Made by a program: the position numbers and the translations under genes
Notes under the pieces: model-generated
Databases searched by the model: none
The model's input: the letters and a program-made list of their open reading frames with translations, nothing else
What the model was told of the DNA's origin: nothing
Shown here: piece after piece, positions 37,301 through 47,217 of the stretch
Numbering within the stretch: position 1 is the first letter of the stretch
Layout: the number at the start of each line of letters is the position of its first letter
NCBI RefSeq assembly: GCF_963676685.1
Contig: NC_092348.1
Span: 20,373,386-20,437,385 of the forward strand
Source: Mytilus edulis
Taxonomy: Eukaryota; Mollusca; Bivalvia; Mytilida; Mytilidae
Reading direction: 5' to 3'
Length of the DNA stretch: 64,000 nucleotides

Positions 37301-40300
37301 AAGAACTTCAAGATTTCAATTTTTGTTAAAATCAGACAAAGTTTAATTTTGAACCCTTTGGACTTTAGTGTAGACCAATTTGAAAACAGGACCAAAAATG
37401 AAGAATCTACATACACAGTTAGATTTGGTATATCAAAGAACCCCATTTATTCAATTTTTGATGAAATCAAACAAAGTTTAATTTTGGACCCCGATTTGGA
37501 CCAACTTGAAAACTGGGCCAATAATCAAGAATCTAAGTACATTTTTAGATTCAGCATATCAAAGAACCTAACTGATTCATTTTTTGTCAAAATCAAACTA
37601 AGTTTAATTTTGGACCCTTTGGACCTTAATGTAGACCAATTTGAAAACGGGACCAAAAGTTATGAATCTACATACACAGTCATGACAGTTAGATTCAGCA
37701 TATCAAAGAACCCCAATTATTCAATTTTGATGAAATCAAACAAAAGTTTAATTTTGGACCCTTTGGGCCCCTTATTATGTTGGGACCAAAACTCCCAAAA
37801 TCAAACCCAACCTTTCTTTTATGGTCATAAATCTTGTGTTTAAATTTCATAGATTTCTATTTACTTATACTAACGTTATGGTGCGAAAACCAAGAAAAAT
37901 GCTTATTTGGGTCCCTTTTTGGCCCCTAATTCCTAAACTGTTGGGACCTAAACTCCCAAAATCAATACCAACCTTCCTTTTGTAGTCATTAACATTGTGT
38001 TTAAATTTCATTGATTTCTATTTACTTAAACTAATGTTATTGTGCGAAAACCAAGAATAATGCTTATTTGGGCCCTTTTTTGGCCCCTAATTCCTAAACT
38101 GTTGAGACCAAAACTCCCAAAATCAATACCAACCTTCCTTTTGTGGTCATAAACCTTGTGTCAAAATTTCATAGATTTCTATTAACTTAAACTAAAGTTA
38201 TAGTGCGAAAACCAAGAAAATGCTTATTTGGGCCCTTTTTGGCCCCTAATTCCTAAAATGTTGGGACCAAAACTCCCAAAATCAATACCAACCTTCCTTT
38301 TGTGGTCATAAACCTTGTGTTAAAATTTCATAGATTTCCATTCACTTTTACTAAAGTTAGAGTGCGAAAACTAAAAGTATTCGGACGCCGGACGACGACG
38401 ACGACGCCAACGTATTAGCAATATACGACGAAAATTTTTTCAAAATTTGCGGTCGTATAAAAAATTTGGAATTTGAGAAAAAAAATTGAAAACTACTACC
38501 ATCCCCTTTTTTTTTAAATAGGTCCAAAACCTGACATTTCTTTATACATTGTTTACAAGTAGTGTAAGGGAGGTAAATCTGCACAAACCAAAAATTGTAT
38601 GTTATCTGTTTATGATTTACCTCCATTACACTGCTTTTGAATTGTCTTAATTGTTCATTGACCAGAAAAACCTAGTTTCCCCCTTTTTTGGCCCCCAATT
38701 CCAAAACATTTTAAGAACCCCCCAAAGTCATTACTAACCATCAATTGTATGGAAACTTGTGGTAAAATTTCAGAGAGATTCATCCACTTAAACACAAGTT
38801 ATTGTTTGAAAACTACAAAAATGCTTATTTTGGACCCCCTTTTTGGCCCCTAAATCCTAAACAATAAGGACCATAACCCCCAAAATCAATCCAAACCTTC
38901 CTTTAATTAGTGGTATTGAACCTTCTGGTAGAAATTAATAGAGATCCATTCAGTAAATCTAAAGTTGGTCTGGAAAATCTAGTTTATCCCATTTTTTGGG
39001 CCCCTAATTTCGCCTTTTTTAGCCCCTAATTCCAAAACATTTAGAGTCATAAGCCCCCAAAGTCATTAATTACCATCCTTTCATGGTATGGAAACCTGTG
39101 GAATTATTTCAGAGAGATTCATACACTTAAACACAAGTTATTGTTTTAAAACTACAAAAATGCTTATTTTGGGCCCCCTTTTTGGCCCCTTCTTCCTTAA
39201 CTATTGGGACCATAACCCCCAAAATCAATCCCAACTTTCCTGTAGTGGTATTAAACCTTTTTATAGATATCCATACTCTTTATTTGTCAAAACATTTTAC
39301 TTTAGTTTTAAAAATCACATTTTCCTTATACCGGATGTTGACCTGACTGGTAAAACATGGACTAGAAACAGATACGTAAAATCTGTGTACGTTTACAAAG
39401 CACGACTGAGTGAAGAAGCTCTTTCCGCATCATTTCTTCAACAAAATACTTGAAATGAACGTTAGATACAGATATCAATGATTATTGAAGCATTTTTGTA
39501 GAAATGTAGGATGCATAATTAAATTTCCCACCTGTACACATGCGCACACGTGTTCTAGTTCATACAACAGAGTGCCTAGAGAAAACCTCAGACTTTAAAT
39601 AGAAAAACTGACAATACTAGTCAATTAAGATTGAAGTTGTGTGCACCCCCAGGAGCAGGGTATGAATTTACAACCTCAGTGTTGACTGGCTAGTGATTAC
39701 AGTAGTAAGAACTACTTAGACCACTTGGCCGCTGAGGCCCCTAATTTAACATGGAAACCAGATCTAAACTTTATACTTTTACTTACAGGCAGAGCATCTC
39801 CAATGTCATCCAGTTCAAATGCTTTCTTTTTCTTTTTCTTCTTTTTCATCCCAAGGCTAAATTCTAATGACATATCTGAAAATATTCAAACAAATTCATT
39901 CTTCTACATCAAATTGCTGAATCTGTGTGAAACCATAATATAATCTGTGTGAAACCATAATATAATCTGTGTGAAACCATAATATAATCTGTCAAATAAA
40001 CACTTTCTTTTCAATGTATTAAAAAAAAAGTTACAAATGTGCCAGCGTGAAGCATTTTAGAGAATTCATATACATACATGTACAAGGTGATGTCATTGTG
40101 TACCAGGGACATACACAGGCAACATTGTGCTTATTTGTTTATAGTGTGGCTATTATAACTAAGTTGAAAAATTTGAATTCATTATTGGAAAGTCAAATTA
40201 TAGATTAACAAATGAGCTGTTTTGGATAGAAATTGTCCTTGTGCAAATGAATACAATGATCATGAGTCATCTCATTAAACTTTCACTCCTCACGATTCTC

Positions 40301-42937
40301 TGCGAAAGATGTCCTAAGACTCATAGTTTTTGAGAAAGAAGTCATACTCTAGGATTTAATTTCTGCAGAGTAGTGAAAAACCTAATTATTGTTCAGATAA
40401 AATATCAATATCAATGTAGCTTTGAGTGTTCATCTGTAAGTCTTCACTTATATGTCCTGTTTTATTCATCTGATCATATAAGCATGTCGAATATCAATGA
40501 TATTTATTGGCTCATGCAGGATCTTCATACCCTTCTTGAGCACCTCAGATCACCCATGTAGTCAAGTTATGAACTCATCGTTTCTATTCACATACATTGT
40601 ACACCATGTACACTTCACATATACATGTATTTCCAAATTATTTCCCATTATGTATTACCATCGTCTACTTTCTCCCTTTGATTTTCAGATTTGTTTTCCT
40701 TTGGTTCCTCTTGGATTTCAGTTGTTTCTGGGGTTGGTGCCCCATCTGTTGCTCCTTCTGGATCACCCATAGCTGCATCTAAATCAAATGGTACCTTCTT
40801 CTTCTTCTTTTTCTTTTTCATCATATTAGGATCAAAGGGGGTCTGTAAAGGTAAATTATATTAATTTATATAAACAAAGACAATTATTACACTCATATGT
40901 ACGAAAGAAATGTACAAATGTATGACAATATTGGCTGACAATCCAGATACATACATGTAGACATGTCAACCTATTTGTTTAAATAATGAACATTTTTTTC
41001 CTTCAGATTAGACCAAATCCTACTCATTTACCTAAAATATTCAAATGACTTGAAATTTAAAAATCTTCCACAAATTTTTTTTAAGTTATCAATGAATCAA
41101 ACAGAACAGGAATGTAAACTTAGTTTACATGAAAAAGTTATTGATCAGATGTTGCATCATCTAATTCCTGTCTCATTTTATAAAGTATGGTATTTCATCA
41201 CAAAAATACCATTAAATAACCTTATTTCGAAACTATAAAGAAATCAAAACCTATGTTGAGGATTTTCCCATACATTTGTATATATTTTTTAGTTTTGATG
41301 CCATATTTTGCCTTTACAAAATTTGTATTGACACTTTGATAAACTGATTTTTTTTCAAAATTAACACATTTTAGGAACTTACCTTTTCTCTTTCATAAAC
41401 CATAATTTAATTTCTGAACATCTAGAATAATAATGATTTTTTTATCCTTTTTTACTGATCCAATTGCATCAAAATATTCCTGTATAGAAGAGGCTTAGAG
41501 CTATATGTATTATATTTTTCCTTTGCTATTTTAAAGATAAATGTTTCAATTTATATTGCAGTCTTTATTTTATACTAAAACACGTCTGATGCAATATCGA
41601 TTTGTATAATGTATATTTATAGCCTAGCAGATAATAATACAGGGAATATTATCTCATTATTTTTTTCTGAAAAGTAATACTAATTAGGTAGGTTGTTTAT
41701 TACAAAAAGTTTTATGAATATATATACTTTTATAAGATGATTCAAGAAGGGTTAAAATACAAAGTACCTCACTAAAAATAAAAATCTTATGATCTAGACC
41801 AATGTCACTAGTCACTTAACTAAACCCAATCTTGACATCACAGCACTAACATTGATGTTATCAACAGACTGTATATTTCCATTCTATCAGGCATTGATGA
41901 GTTCTTCTTGCTTATTTAATTTGCATTTTGTACATTCACCATGTTAAAGTAGTTATGAAGAGTTTATATAAAACAATTGATTTTGTTTTTCGAAGTGGTT
42001 TAATGGAAGATACAAGTGCTCCCTCCGCACAACCTTATTAAATTCCACAGACCAAAACGACAAATCAGAGCAACAACCTTTGAATAACTTTATCACTAAG
42101 TACATTGTAGACCAACAAGTCTGTAACAACAAACGAATGGTCATACATTTTTGTAGTTCAAAATAGTAAATCGGACATGTTCAAAAACTATTTTTGTGCA
42201 CAGTCGCTATTGATTGGAACCATCTGGAAGACATGGTAGTGTGTGTCACTACAACTTGAAGCTTAAATCAGAATTCCCCAGCAAGCGCAACTATCACACA
42301 ATAGCCGAAAGGAATCTGCGACATATGGTCATACCCATCTATTCTGTGACATGCTATTTACCATGTTAACAGCAGTGGGAAATACAAATACAAGTCTGTG
42401 CCAACTTTATACTAAGTTTAGATATATGTATGAAACTGAAAGTGCTGTAGCCTGTAGGTAGTCTCTTTGTTTGAATGGTAACAATATTGAGTGATACAAA
42501 TTTTTGTCTAGAAGACACTACTGTCTTAACCATAACTGAATTAAATTATGTCAAAAGGAGAACTGTGGACAGTATTGGGTTCATTGGAAACATCACCATG
42601 GTAAAACATAATAACAATAAAGGTGATTGTGGTTCAGGTGAGAACACGATACGTCAACAGCACCGAACCAACCCAGATACGAGATAATTTCGTGAGATTC
42701 TGTTTTTATGCTAGCCAATCTTCAGCAATATTTAATGATTTGCATTAACAACCATGAATTGAAGAAAAAAATATATGCAAACGTGTGACTTTATCATAAC
42801 TAATATGCTGATTTCGAATAATTTACTACACGTGTGATCGAGGATGGAAGTCGCCATATTTTTCTCATATTCCCGGCTCAAAAAAAGTCATTTTATCATT
42901 TATTTTTCAATCCTCTTACCAGCTCGTCGTCCTCCAT
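28166..42937 (-). CDS. EIF2S2: Eukaryotic translation initiation factor 2 subunit beta (eIF2-beta), 9 coding exons
   Basis: eIF2-beta is part of the eIF2 heterotrimer that carries initiator Met-tRNA to the 40S ribosome in the cytoplasm; its lysine blocks bind eIF5 and eIF2B-epsilon. CDS exons (minus strand): 42920-42937, 40659-40842, 39787-39875, 35911-36082, 35323-35420, 34001-34149, 30140-30196, 29321-29406, 28166-28341. They total 1029 nt, 342 codons plus stop; the human protein is about 333 residues. Every junction is GT-AG and the phases agree. Seen: acidic N-terminus, eight-lysine blocks at residues 15-22, 78-85 and 132-139, the conserved core starting DYTYDE, and a C2-C2 zinc finger (C290, C293, C311, C314) followed by the conserved C-terminus ending RAKTT. 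The first exon aligns residue for residue with the human start (ME/MS..DE..FDP). Its introns are full of transposons, and exon 5 carries an unusual tandem duplication. Orthology is assigned from remembered family sequence and is very secure. Confidence 0.97.
28739..28918 (+). mobile_element. Interspersed repeat family M1, 5'-truncated
   Basis: Contains gttagttttctcgtttgaat and ends cataccacatctcccgttttt. It lies in eIF2-beta intron 8. Confidence 0.7.
29321..29406 (-). CDS. EIF2S2: eIF2-beta exon 8
   Basis: 86 nt, acceptor ttgcag, donor gtaagt, phase 2 in and phase 1 out. It encodes [17 protein letters not shown] and [11 protein letters not shown], the segment that leads into the zinc finger. 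Confidence 0.96.
30140..30196 (-). CDS. EIF2S2: eIF2-beta exon 7
   Basis: 57 nt, acceptor cttgtag, donor gtaaga, phase 2 in and phase 2 out. It encodes [18 protein letters not shown], nearly identical to the human segment [18 protein letters not shown]. Confidence 0.96.
30893..33976 (-). mobile_element. Second copy of the hairpin-ended tandem-repeat element, inside eIF2-beta intron 6
   Basis: The left end is the inverse of the terminus seen at 2110-2147. The interior has ~502-bp units (landmark actagataccctaagg near 32826, 33326 and about 33830), a GAC-rich tract near 33900, and a right end forming a near-perfect hairpin (TGTCCC-TTC-GGGACA inside AGCTCAC/GTGAGCT). A separate 1234-bp element is nested at 31088-32321. 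No coding capacity. Confidence 0.75.
31088..32321. mobile_element. PIF/Harbinger-like non-autonomous element, TTA target duplication
   Basis: Terminal inverted repeats of ~32 bp begin GGCCAAyTAAAATTAATT and run to ATTTTCATCC. TTA flanks both sides (31085-31087 and 32322-32324). The TWA target duplication and GG-starting ends fit PIF/Harbinger. It contains poly-C and poly-A runs and is nested in the 30893-33976 element. Confidence 0.8.
34001..34149 (-). CDS. EIF2S2: eIF2-beta exon 6, core domain
   Basis: 149 nt, phase 0 in and phase 2 out. It encodes [36 protein letters not shown] and [11 protein letters not shown], all strongly conserved in the family. A 3.1-kb repeat element begins only about 24 nt downstream of its donor. 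Confidence 0.96.
34896..35392 (-). repeat. 93-bp tandem array copying the 3' end and donor site of eIF2-beta exon 5
   Basis: Period exactly 93 bp: the landmark acatacctcatcatatg recurs at 34945, 35038, 35131, 35224 and 35317, and a partial unit begins at 34896. Each unit holds about 56 nt of exon ([19 protein letters not shown]), the donor gtatgt, and a 37-nt spacer that itself ends in an acceptor-like aacag. Copies are almost identical (one changes D to E in DRDYTY). Three spacers are open in frame, so a 31-residue repeat frame runs through four copies; the two outer spacers carry TAA. Confidence 0.97.
35323..35420 (-). CDS. EIF2S2: eIF2-beta exon 5 (parent of the 93-bp duplication)
   Basis: 98 nt, phase 1 in and phase 0 out, acceptor ttaacag. 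It encodes [18 protein letters not shown] followed by [15 protein letters not shown]. The donor gtatgt at 35322 is the one that joins exon 6 in frame. The last ~56 nt of the exon plus 37 nt of intron recur four more times downstream, so this donor has four exact-looking duplicates. Reading on from this donor meets an in-frame TAA in the first 37-nt spacer, so use of a downstream duplicate donor would truncate the protein. Confidence 0.92.
35911..36082 (-). CDS. EIF2S2: eIF2-beta exon 4, third lysine block
   Basis: 172 nt, phase 0 in and phase 1 out, acceptor tttatag and donor gtagga. It encodes [14 protein letters not shown], an acidic stretch, then LALPT with eight lysines, [15 protein letters not shown]. 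Confidence 0.93.
36288..36475. mobile_element. 5' fragment of the TTTATACGACCGCA element
   Basis: ccgcagaggttgaaccctga and aagtatggacacaacattca as in the longer copies, then truncated. It lies immediately left of the full copy. Confidence 0.65.
36509..38461. mobile_element. Second copy of the TTTATACGACCGCA element, in eIF2-beta intron 3
   Basis: Same ends and same internal order as 23095-25086, including a GACGAC-rich tract before the right end. A 202-codon frame at 37235-37843 arises from the internal ~240-bp repeats. Confidence 0.75.
38640..39290. repeat. ~310-340-bp tandem repeat, two copies
   Basis: aaaatgcttattttgg.cccc (near 38820 and 39155) and cctaattccaaaacattt-like blocks (38695 and 39040) repeat in the same order. 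Related in style to the 130-bp units of the neighbouring element. Confidence 0.7.
39540..39745 (-). mobile_element. Degenerate tRNA-derived SINE
   Basis: Minus strand: a tRNA-like head with A box (gcggccaagtggtctaagta) and a B-box-like block (gaggttgtaaattcataccc), followed by a body with gaggttttctctaggcactc, which resembles the conserved central domain of some invertebrate SINEs (from memory). It lies in eIF2-beta intron 3 near the exon 3 donor. Confidence 0.5.
39787..39875 (-). CDS. EIF2S2: eIF2-beta exon 3, second lysine block
   Basis: 89 nt, phase 1 in and phase 0 out. It encodes MSLEFSLGM, eight lysines and [13 protein letters not shown] 23-bp tandem repeat (about 39921-39992) lies just upstream of its acceptor, and a degenerate tRNA-derived SINE lies about 40 bp past its donor. 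Confidence 0.93.
39921..39992. repeat. 23-bp tandem repeat, ~3 copies
   Basis: aatctgtgtgaaaccataat recurs three times with 23-bp spacing, upstream of the eIF2-beta exon 3 acceptor. Confidence 0.9.
40659..40842 (-). CDS. EIF2S2: eIF2-beta exon 2, first lysine block
   Basis: 184 nt, acceptor tttacag, donor gtaata, phase 0 in and phase 1 out. It encodes TPFDPNMM followed by eight lysines, then a [19 protein letters not shown] acidic linker. Lysine block 1 is one of the three sites that contact eIF5 and eIF2B-epsilon in the family. Confidence 0.93.
41383..41413 (-). other. Possible alternative or poison exon in eIF2-beta intron 1
   Basis: A 31-nt segment is bounded by an acceptor-like tgttcag and a perfect gtaagt donor. 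It contains ATG followed by VYEREK, ending in phase 0 and so compatible with exon 2. If used as a first exon it would give MVYEREK in place of MEDDEL; if included between exons 1 and 2 it would create a stop codon. This is seen in sequence only; use is unproven. Confidence 0.3.
41990..42300 (+). pseudogene. Relic of a LINE reverse-transcriptase C-terminus in eIF2-beta intron 1
   Basis: After frame changes the plus strand reads [12 protein letters not shown] and then [15 protein letters not shown], matching the NSFFPRTIMEWNTL-type end seen in the intact LINE at 43506. Several stops and frameshifts. Confidence 0.5.
42920..42937 (-). CDS. EIF2S2: eIF2-beta coding exon 1 (MEDDEL)
   Basis: An 18-nt coding part starting at ATG (42937-42935) and ending at a gtaag donor in phase 0. 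The start is chosen because MEDDEL joined to TPFDPN in exon 2 matches the length and pattern of the known N-terminus. The 5' UTR and promoter must lie above 42937, probably within 42938-43090, where AT-rich sequence without a clear TATA box is seen. Confidence 0.88.
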
Positions 42938-43330
42938 TCTTGAAATTAAAGATCAACAATAAAGTTGATGATTTTATCACAGATAAATGAAATAGCAGCT
43001 CGAGTTTCCTTGATTTTTCAGTTTTTCATCGTTCAAATTATTGCATCAGTCTGATAATACTAGAGGTCAAGGACACTGAAAACTTCGTAAGGGAGATAAT
43101 CCAGAAAAAAAACCAAGAGGCCCAGTGTCGTAACAAGTGCTTTGTCGGTATCAAAAATGATCCCCGGGTAATGATCATAAATCAATGTCACCTTTTTGTT
43201 AAGATAAGATCAATTTTATTAACAAATTTTGGGTCCCGAAGGTCATAAAGATTATAATAAAAAAAAAATCCATTAAATGACAGAATAAATATCAAAGACC
43301 ATCAAATAACAGACAAAAATATACAATATA

Positions 43331-46300
43331 TTCTTCTTCTTCTTCTTCCATATAAGAGTTGGGTTCCTTTAATGAAACGTTTAAACTCTGCGGGACTACG
43401 CATGGTGACATCACATATCTAGTCCCCTAAGGCTATATACAGTATTTACAATAAAATCAGGTTGTTACGGTTAAAATTATGTCAGTACAATCGTCCAGTC
43501 TGGTATTAATGTGTTGTCTGTAGCCCTGAGCGAAAATCTTCAACTGATCCCGCTTCAGCAACCCTGGCAGGTAATGTATTCCATTCCATGATTGTTCTTG
43601 GAAAGAAGGAGTTCCTGTAGACATCACTGGTGACCCTCTGTTGGTAAAACTTGTGTCCTCCACGAGTTCTACTGTCGCCACCTTTGAGGTAAGTACTCTT
43701 GTTGATGTCTATCAGCTCATTCTGGATACGATAGAGCATGCATAGCCTGTTGTCACGGCGTCTTGTCTGTAATGTGTCCCATTTAAGATCTTCTAACATT
43801 GTAGTGACGCACCCTGGTGTGCGTGATGTGTAGTCATTATAGACAAATCTAGCAGCTCTCCTCTGTATAAGTTCTAGTGTGTTGATGCTTGCTTGGTTGG
43901 TTGGGTCCCATATAGTAGAAGCATACTCTATGACAGGTCGCACGAGTGTTGTATAGCCAGCAGCCTTTACTTTCCTGGTACATTCTTTAAGGTTTCGTTT
44001 GACAAACCCAAGTGTTCGGTTACCCTTTGCTGTAACACTCTGGATATGTTTGTTCCATGAGAGGTTGTTTGATATTGAAACTCCCAAGTACTTGGCACTA
44101 TCTACTGGTTCGAGTATGTGTCCATGTAGAGTGTATGGGTATTGTATAGGTTCTTTGTTCTTTGGTGGTATGCGGATAATATTGCATTTTGTTGGATTGA
44201 ATCTCATCATCCATGTTTTTTCCCAATTTTCTAATGCTTCAAGGTCTTTCTGAAGTTGTTCTGTATCTTTGGTGTTACTAATTTCCCTGTATAGTAGACT
44301 GTCATCAGCAAAGAGGCGGACATCTGATTGAGTATATCCGGGCATGTCATTGATGTATGTTAGGAACAATAAAGGACCTAGTACTGTGCCTTGTGGCACA
44401 CCTGACAGAACATCGTCTTGTTGAGATCTAGCACCTTCCAATACTACCTGTTGTTTCCTGTTTGATAGGAATGAACTGATCCAGGAGTTTGTCCGGCCCC
44501 TTACTCCATAAAATTGGAGTTTGTACAGCAGTCTTGAATGAGGAACCTTGTCAAATGCCTTTTCAAAATCCAGGAGTATGATGTCAATCTGGGTTCCATT
44601 TGAAAGGTATTTGGCTATACGATCGATGGTGATGATGAGCTGACTTTCACATGATCTGCGTTTCCTGAAACCATGTTGGTTGTCACAGAGTATATTTTGT
44701 TGATCAAAATGTTTCATTATGCTGCTGTGAACTATATGCTCTAACAGCTTACAAGTGATGGAGGTAAGGGAGACTGGACGATAGTTGGCCGCTAGGTGAG
44801 TATCCCCTTTCTTGTATAGTGGCACTATGTTGGCATCTCTCCAATCTTGTGGAACTTCTCCTGTATCAAGTGAAAACTGAAAGATTCTTGTCAGAATTGG
44901 TGATAATTCTGCAGCAGTTATTTGCAGTATTTTGGTTGGTATTTCATCTGGTCCTGCTGCTTTGTTGGTGTTAAGGTTTTTTAACAGTTTGAATACCCCA
45001 TTTTCAGTTACTGTGATGTCATTCATTGTATTGATGTTACTAGGACCTTTATCGGGAATAGTGCTGCCATCTTCTTTTGTGAAAACCGAGCAAAACTGTT
45101 CATTTAAGATATTGGCTTTACTCTGGCTGTCGCTTTTAAGGAATCCTTCCTTGTTTTTGAGTGGTGCAACTCCAACCGAGTCCTGTCCTTTGCTCTTCAA
45201 GAATGACCAAAATCTTTTCGGTTTCTCAGTGTAACTGAGACTAATGATGTCATTCATATATTCTTTGTATGCTTTTCTTATTTCCATTTGTGTTTGTTGT
45301 TGGAGGTATTTATATCTATCTCTGTCTCTCCTTTTCTTTGTTTTCCTTGATTTCTTGTGGGCCTTGTTTTTCCTTCTTATTAGGCGCTTGATGGTGGTAT
45401 TGATCCAAGGATGGGTAAATTTTGTAGTTGTCATCTTTGTTGGTACTTTCTGATCAATAATTTTCATGATGTTTTCTTTGAAATATTTCCACATGTTTTC
45501 AATATTAGTGAAGGTCGTCTGGTTAAAGGTTTCAGCAAATAACCTCACCTCATTTTGTATTTCATCTATGTTGGTTCTTTTCCATAGTTGTATTTTACGT
45601 TTAACCGGTTTAGGTTTTTGTGTTTTAATTGAGGTATCAAGAAGGACAATGTCGTGGTCGCTGTTACCAATAGCTGGAATTGGTTTACATCTCTGCTTAA
45701 AACTTGGATGGCTAGTCAAAATTAAATCTAGAGTTTTTTCTTTTCTTGTAGGGAAGTCTACTATTTGTTCAAGATTAATGTCTGCTACTATGTCCAAGAA
45801 GGTTTGGTTCACTTTGGATGGATATTGCTTACCATTTATGGCTAACTGTTCCCAATTGATGTCTGGAATGTTAAAGTCACCACCAATAATAAGGATGTTC
45901 TTTTTGGTGCTATTTTTAAGGCGGTTGAATTCATCTTGTGTATATTCTAGGTACTCGTTGTCTGTTCTATTTGGAGGTCTATAGTATGATGCCAATGTGA
46001 TTTTCTTTGAGTTCGTTGTTATTACTCCACTGATCATTTCAATATTTTTACTTTTATATACATTATGTAATTGTAGATGTTTTTTGGCTGCTATGAGAAC
46101 ACCCCCATGTCGATCAGTTGGTCTATCTCTGCGTTGGATATTATAATCAAGGTCATTTGATAGTATTTCGCTTGATGATATGGTGTCGTCGAGCCAAGTT
46201 TCTGTTCCCAGTATGATATCGGGATCTGTATCTATTATGAGAAGCTCTAATAGCTTTCCTTTCTTCCTCAGACTTTGAAAATTAATATTCAAGATTCGTA

Positions 46301-46530
46301 AGCACTTTGTGTTGTTTGCTCTGTTAAAAGTTTTTGATTTGGGTTTAATAGGTGAAGATGTAGTGATCCCATATTGTATCAGAAGTCCATTTAATTTGTT
46401 AAAAATGTGTCTATATCTTCGCTTATCATTAACCACAGAAAGCTTTCTTTTGTATAAAGTGCACACTCAATTCTTATTAGACATCAACATTTCAATGGAA
46501 AATAATTGTTTATCGCTGTTCATAGATATA
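43331..46530 (-). mobile_element. LINE retrotransposon with intact ORF2, (GAA)n 3' tail
   Basis: Minus strand: ORF2 46466-43506, then a ~155-bp 3' UTR and a short (GAA)n tract at 43349-43331 that probably marks the 3' end. Only ~65 bp separate the ORF start from an M1 repeat, so no ORF1 is present: the copy is 5'-truncated or the family lacks it. It lies just upstream of the eIF2-beta 5' end on the same strand. The clade is jockey/CR1-like from the RT motifs. Confidence 0.85.
43506..46466 (-). CDS. LINE endonuclease/reverse transcriptase (ORF2), 986 codons, uninterrupted
   Basis: This protein nicks target DNA and copies the element RNA at the nick. APE-type endonuclease, residues ~55-275: LNINFQSL (59-66), GTETW (87-91), GGDFN (195-199), SDHD (269-272). 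Reverse transcriptase, ~500-770: PLYKKGD, NYRPVSLTS, HGFRKRRSC, DFEKAFDKV (633-641), SGVPQGTVLGPLLF and the catalytic FADD (719-722). The C-terminus holds YLGV, IQRRAARFV and FFPRTIMEWNTLP. No stops or frameshifts, so the copy is young or still constrained. The frame opens at GTG directly after TGA and no ATG precedes the endonuclease; the true N-terminus may be missing, or translation may restart from an upstream frame absent here. Confidence 0.93.
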   Translation of the reverse strand: MCTLYKRKLSVVNDKRRYRHIFNKLNGLLIQYGITTSSPIKPKSKTFNRANNTKCLRILNINFQSLRKKGKLLELLIIDTDPDIILGTETWLDDTISSSEILSNDLDYNIQRRDRPTDRHGGVLIAAKKHLQLHNVYKSKNIEMISGVITTNSKKITLASYYRPPNRTDNEYLEYTQDEFNRLKNSTKKNILIIGGDFNIPDINWEQLAINGKQYPSKVNQTFLDIVADINLEQIVDFPTRKEKTLDLILTSHPSFKQRCKPIPAIGNSDHDIVLLDTSIKTQKPKPVKRKIQLWKRTNIDEIQNEVRLFAETFNQTTFTNIENMWKYFKENIMKIIDQKVPTKMTTTKFTHPWINTTIKRLIRRKNKAHKKSRKTKKRRDRDRYKYLQQQTQMEIRKAYKEYMNDIISLSYTEKPKRFWSFLKSKGQDSVGVAPLKNKEGFLKSDSQSKANILNEQFCSVFTKEDGSTIPDKGPSNINTMNDITVTENGVFKLLKNLNTNKAAGPDEIPTKILQITAAELSPILTRIFQFSLDTGEVPQDWRDANIVPLYKKGDTHLAANYRPVSLTSITCKLLEHIVHSSIMKHFDQQNILCDNQHGFRKRRSCESQLIITIDRIAKYLSNGTQIDIILLDFEKAFDKVPHSRLLYKLQFYGVRGRTNSWISSFLSNRKQQVVLEGARSQQDDVLSGVPQGTVLGPLLFLTYINDMPGYTQSDVRLFADDSLLYREISNTKDTEQLQKDLEALENWEKTWMMRFNPTKCNIIRIPPKNKEPIQYPYTLHGHILEPVDSAKYLGVSISNNLSWNKHIQSVTAKGNRTLGFVKRNLKECTRKVKAAGYTTLVRPVIEYASTIWDPTNQASINTLELIQRRAARFVYNDYTSRTPGCVTTMLEDLKWDTLQTRRRDNRLCMLYRIQNELIDINKSTYLKGGDSRTRGGHKFYQQRVTSDVYRNSFFPRTIMEWNTLPARVAEAGSVEDFRSGLQTTH

Positions 46531-46695
46531 GGAAGATGTGGTGTGAGTGCCAATGAGACAACTCTCCATACAAATAACAATTTAAAAAGTAAACCATTAT
46601 AGGTTAAAGTACGGCCTTCAACACGGAGCCTTGGCTCACACCGAACAACAAGCTATAAAGGGCCCCAAAATTACTAGTGTAAAACCATTCAAACG
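46530..46695 (-). mobile_element. Interspersed repeat family M1, partial
   Basis: ggaagatgtggtgtgagtgc marks the inverted tail, followed by the gtacggccttcaacacgg block. It abuts the 5' side of the intact LINE. Confidence 0.7.
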
Positions 46696-46795
46696 GTATA
46701 TTATCATATGTGAGATTCAGTATATTTCAAATATACCTTCGACCCATATGGGTAAAAATGTGCATTTATATATTCAAGTATATAAAGTATATAAT

Positions 46796-47100
46796 AAAAT
46801 TGAGAATGGAAATGAAGAATGTGTCAAAGAGACAACAACGTACCCGACCATACAACACACAACAACAAAAGGTCACCAATAGGTCTTCAATACTGAGGAG
46901 TTCCCGTACCCGGAGGCGTCCTTCAGCTGGACCCTAAAAAAATATATATATACTAGTTCAGTGATAATGAATTTTTACGCCATACTAAACTCCAAATTAT
47001 ACACAAGAAACTAAAGTTAAAAATAATACAAGACTAAATTAAGGCAAAGACCAGAGTATCCTGACTTGGGACAGGCGCAAAAATACGGCGGGGTTATAAA
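46796..47100 (-). mobile_element. Interspersed repeat family M2, inverted partner
   Basis: From aattgagaatggaaatgaag through gtgtcaaagagacaacaacg and ccggaggcgtcc to caggcgcaaaaatacggcgg. It is the reverse complement of 47218-47503. Confidence 0.75.
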
Positions 47101-47217
47101 CATCATGTTTATGAGCCTGTTTATAAGAAACATTACAATCTAGTCTACACGTACAAGTATTATATAAATATCAATTTCCAATAATTTTATTTTTAAGTTA
47201 TGATTTTTAGTTAACAT

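Noticed and set aside
37235..37843. 202-codon frame with [14 protein letters not shown] repeats
   Set aside because: The frame follows ~240-bp tandem repeats inside a transposon copy; the sister copy at 23.9 kb has stops, so coding is unlikely.
45466..45984. 172-codon plus-strand frame, and other plus-strand frames at 43999-46602
   Set aside because: Antisense shadows of the LINE ORF2.
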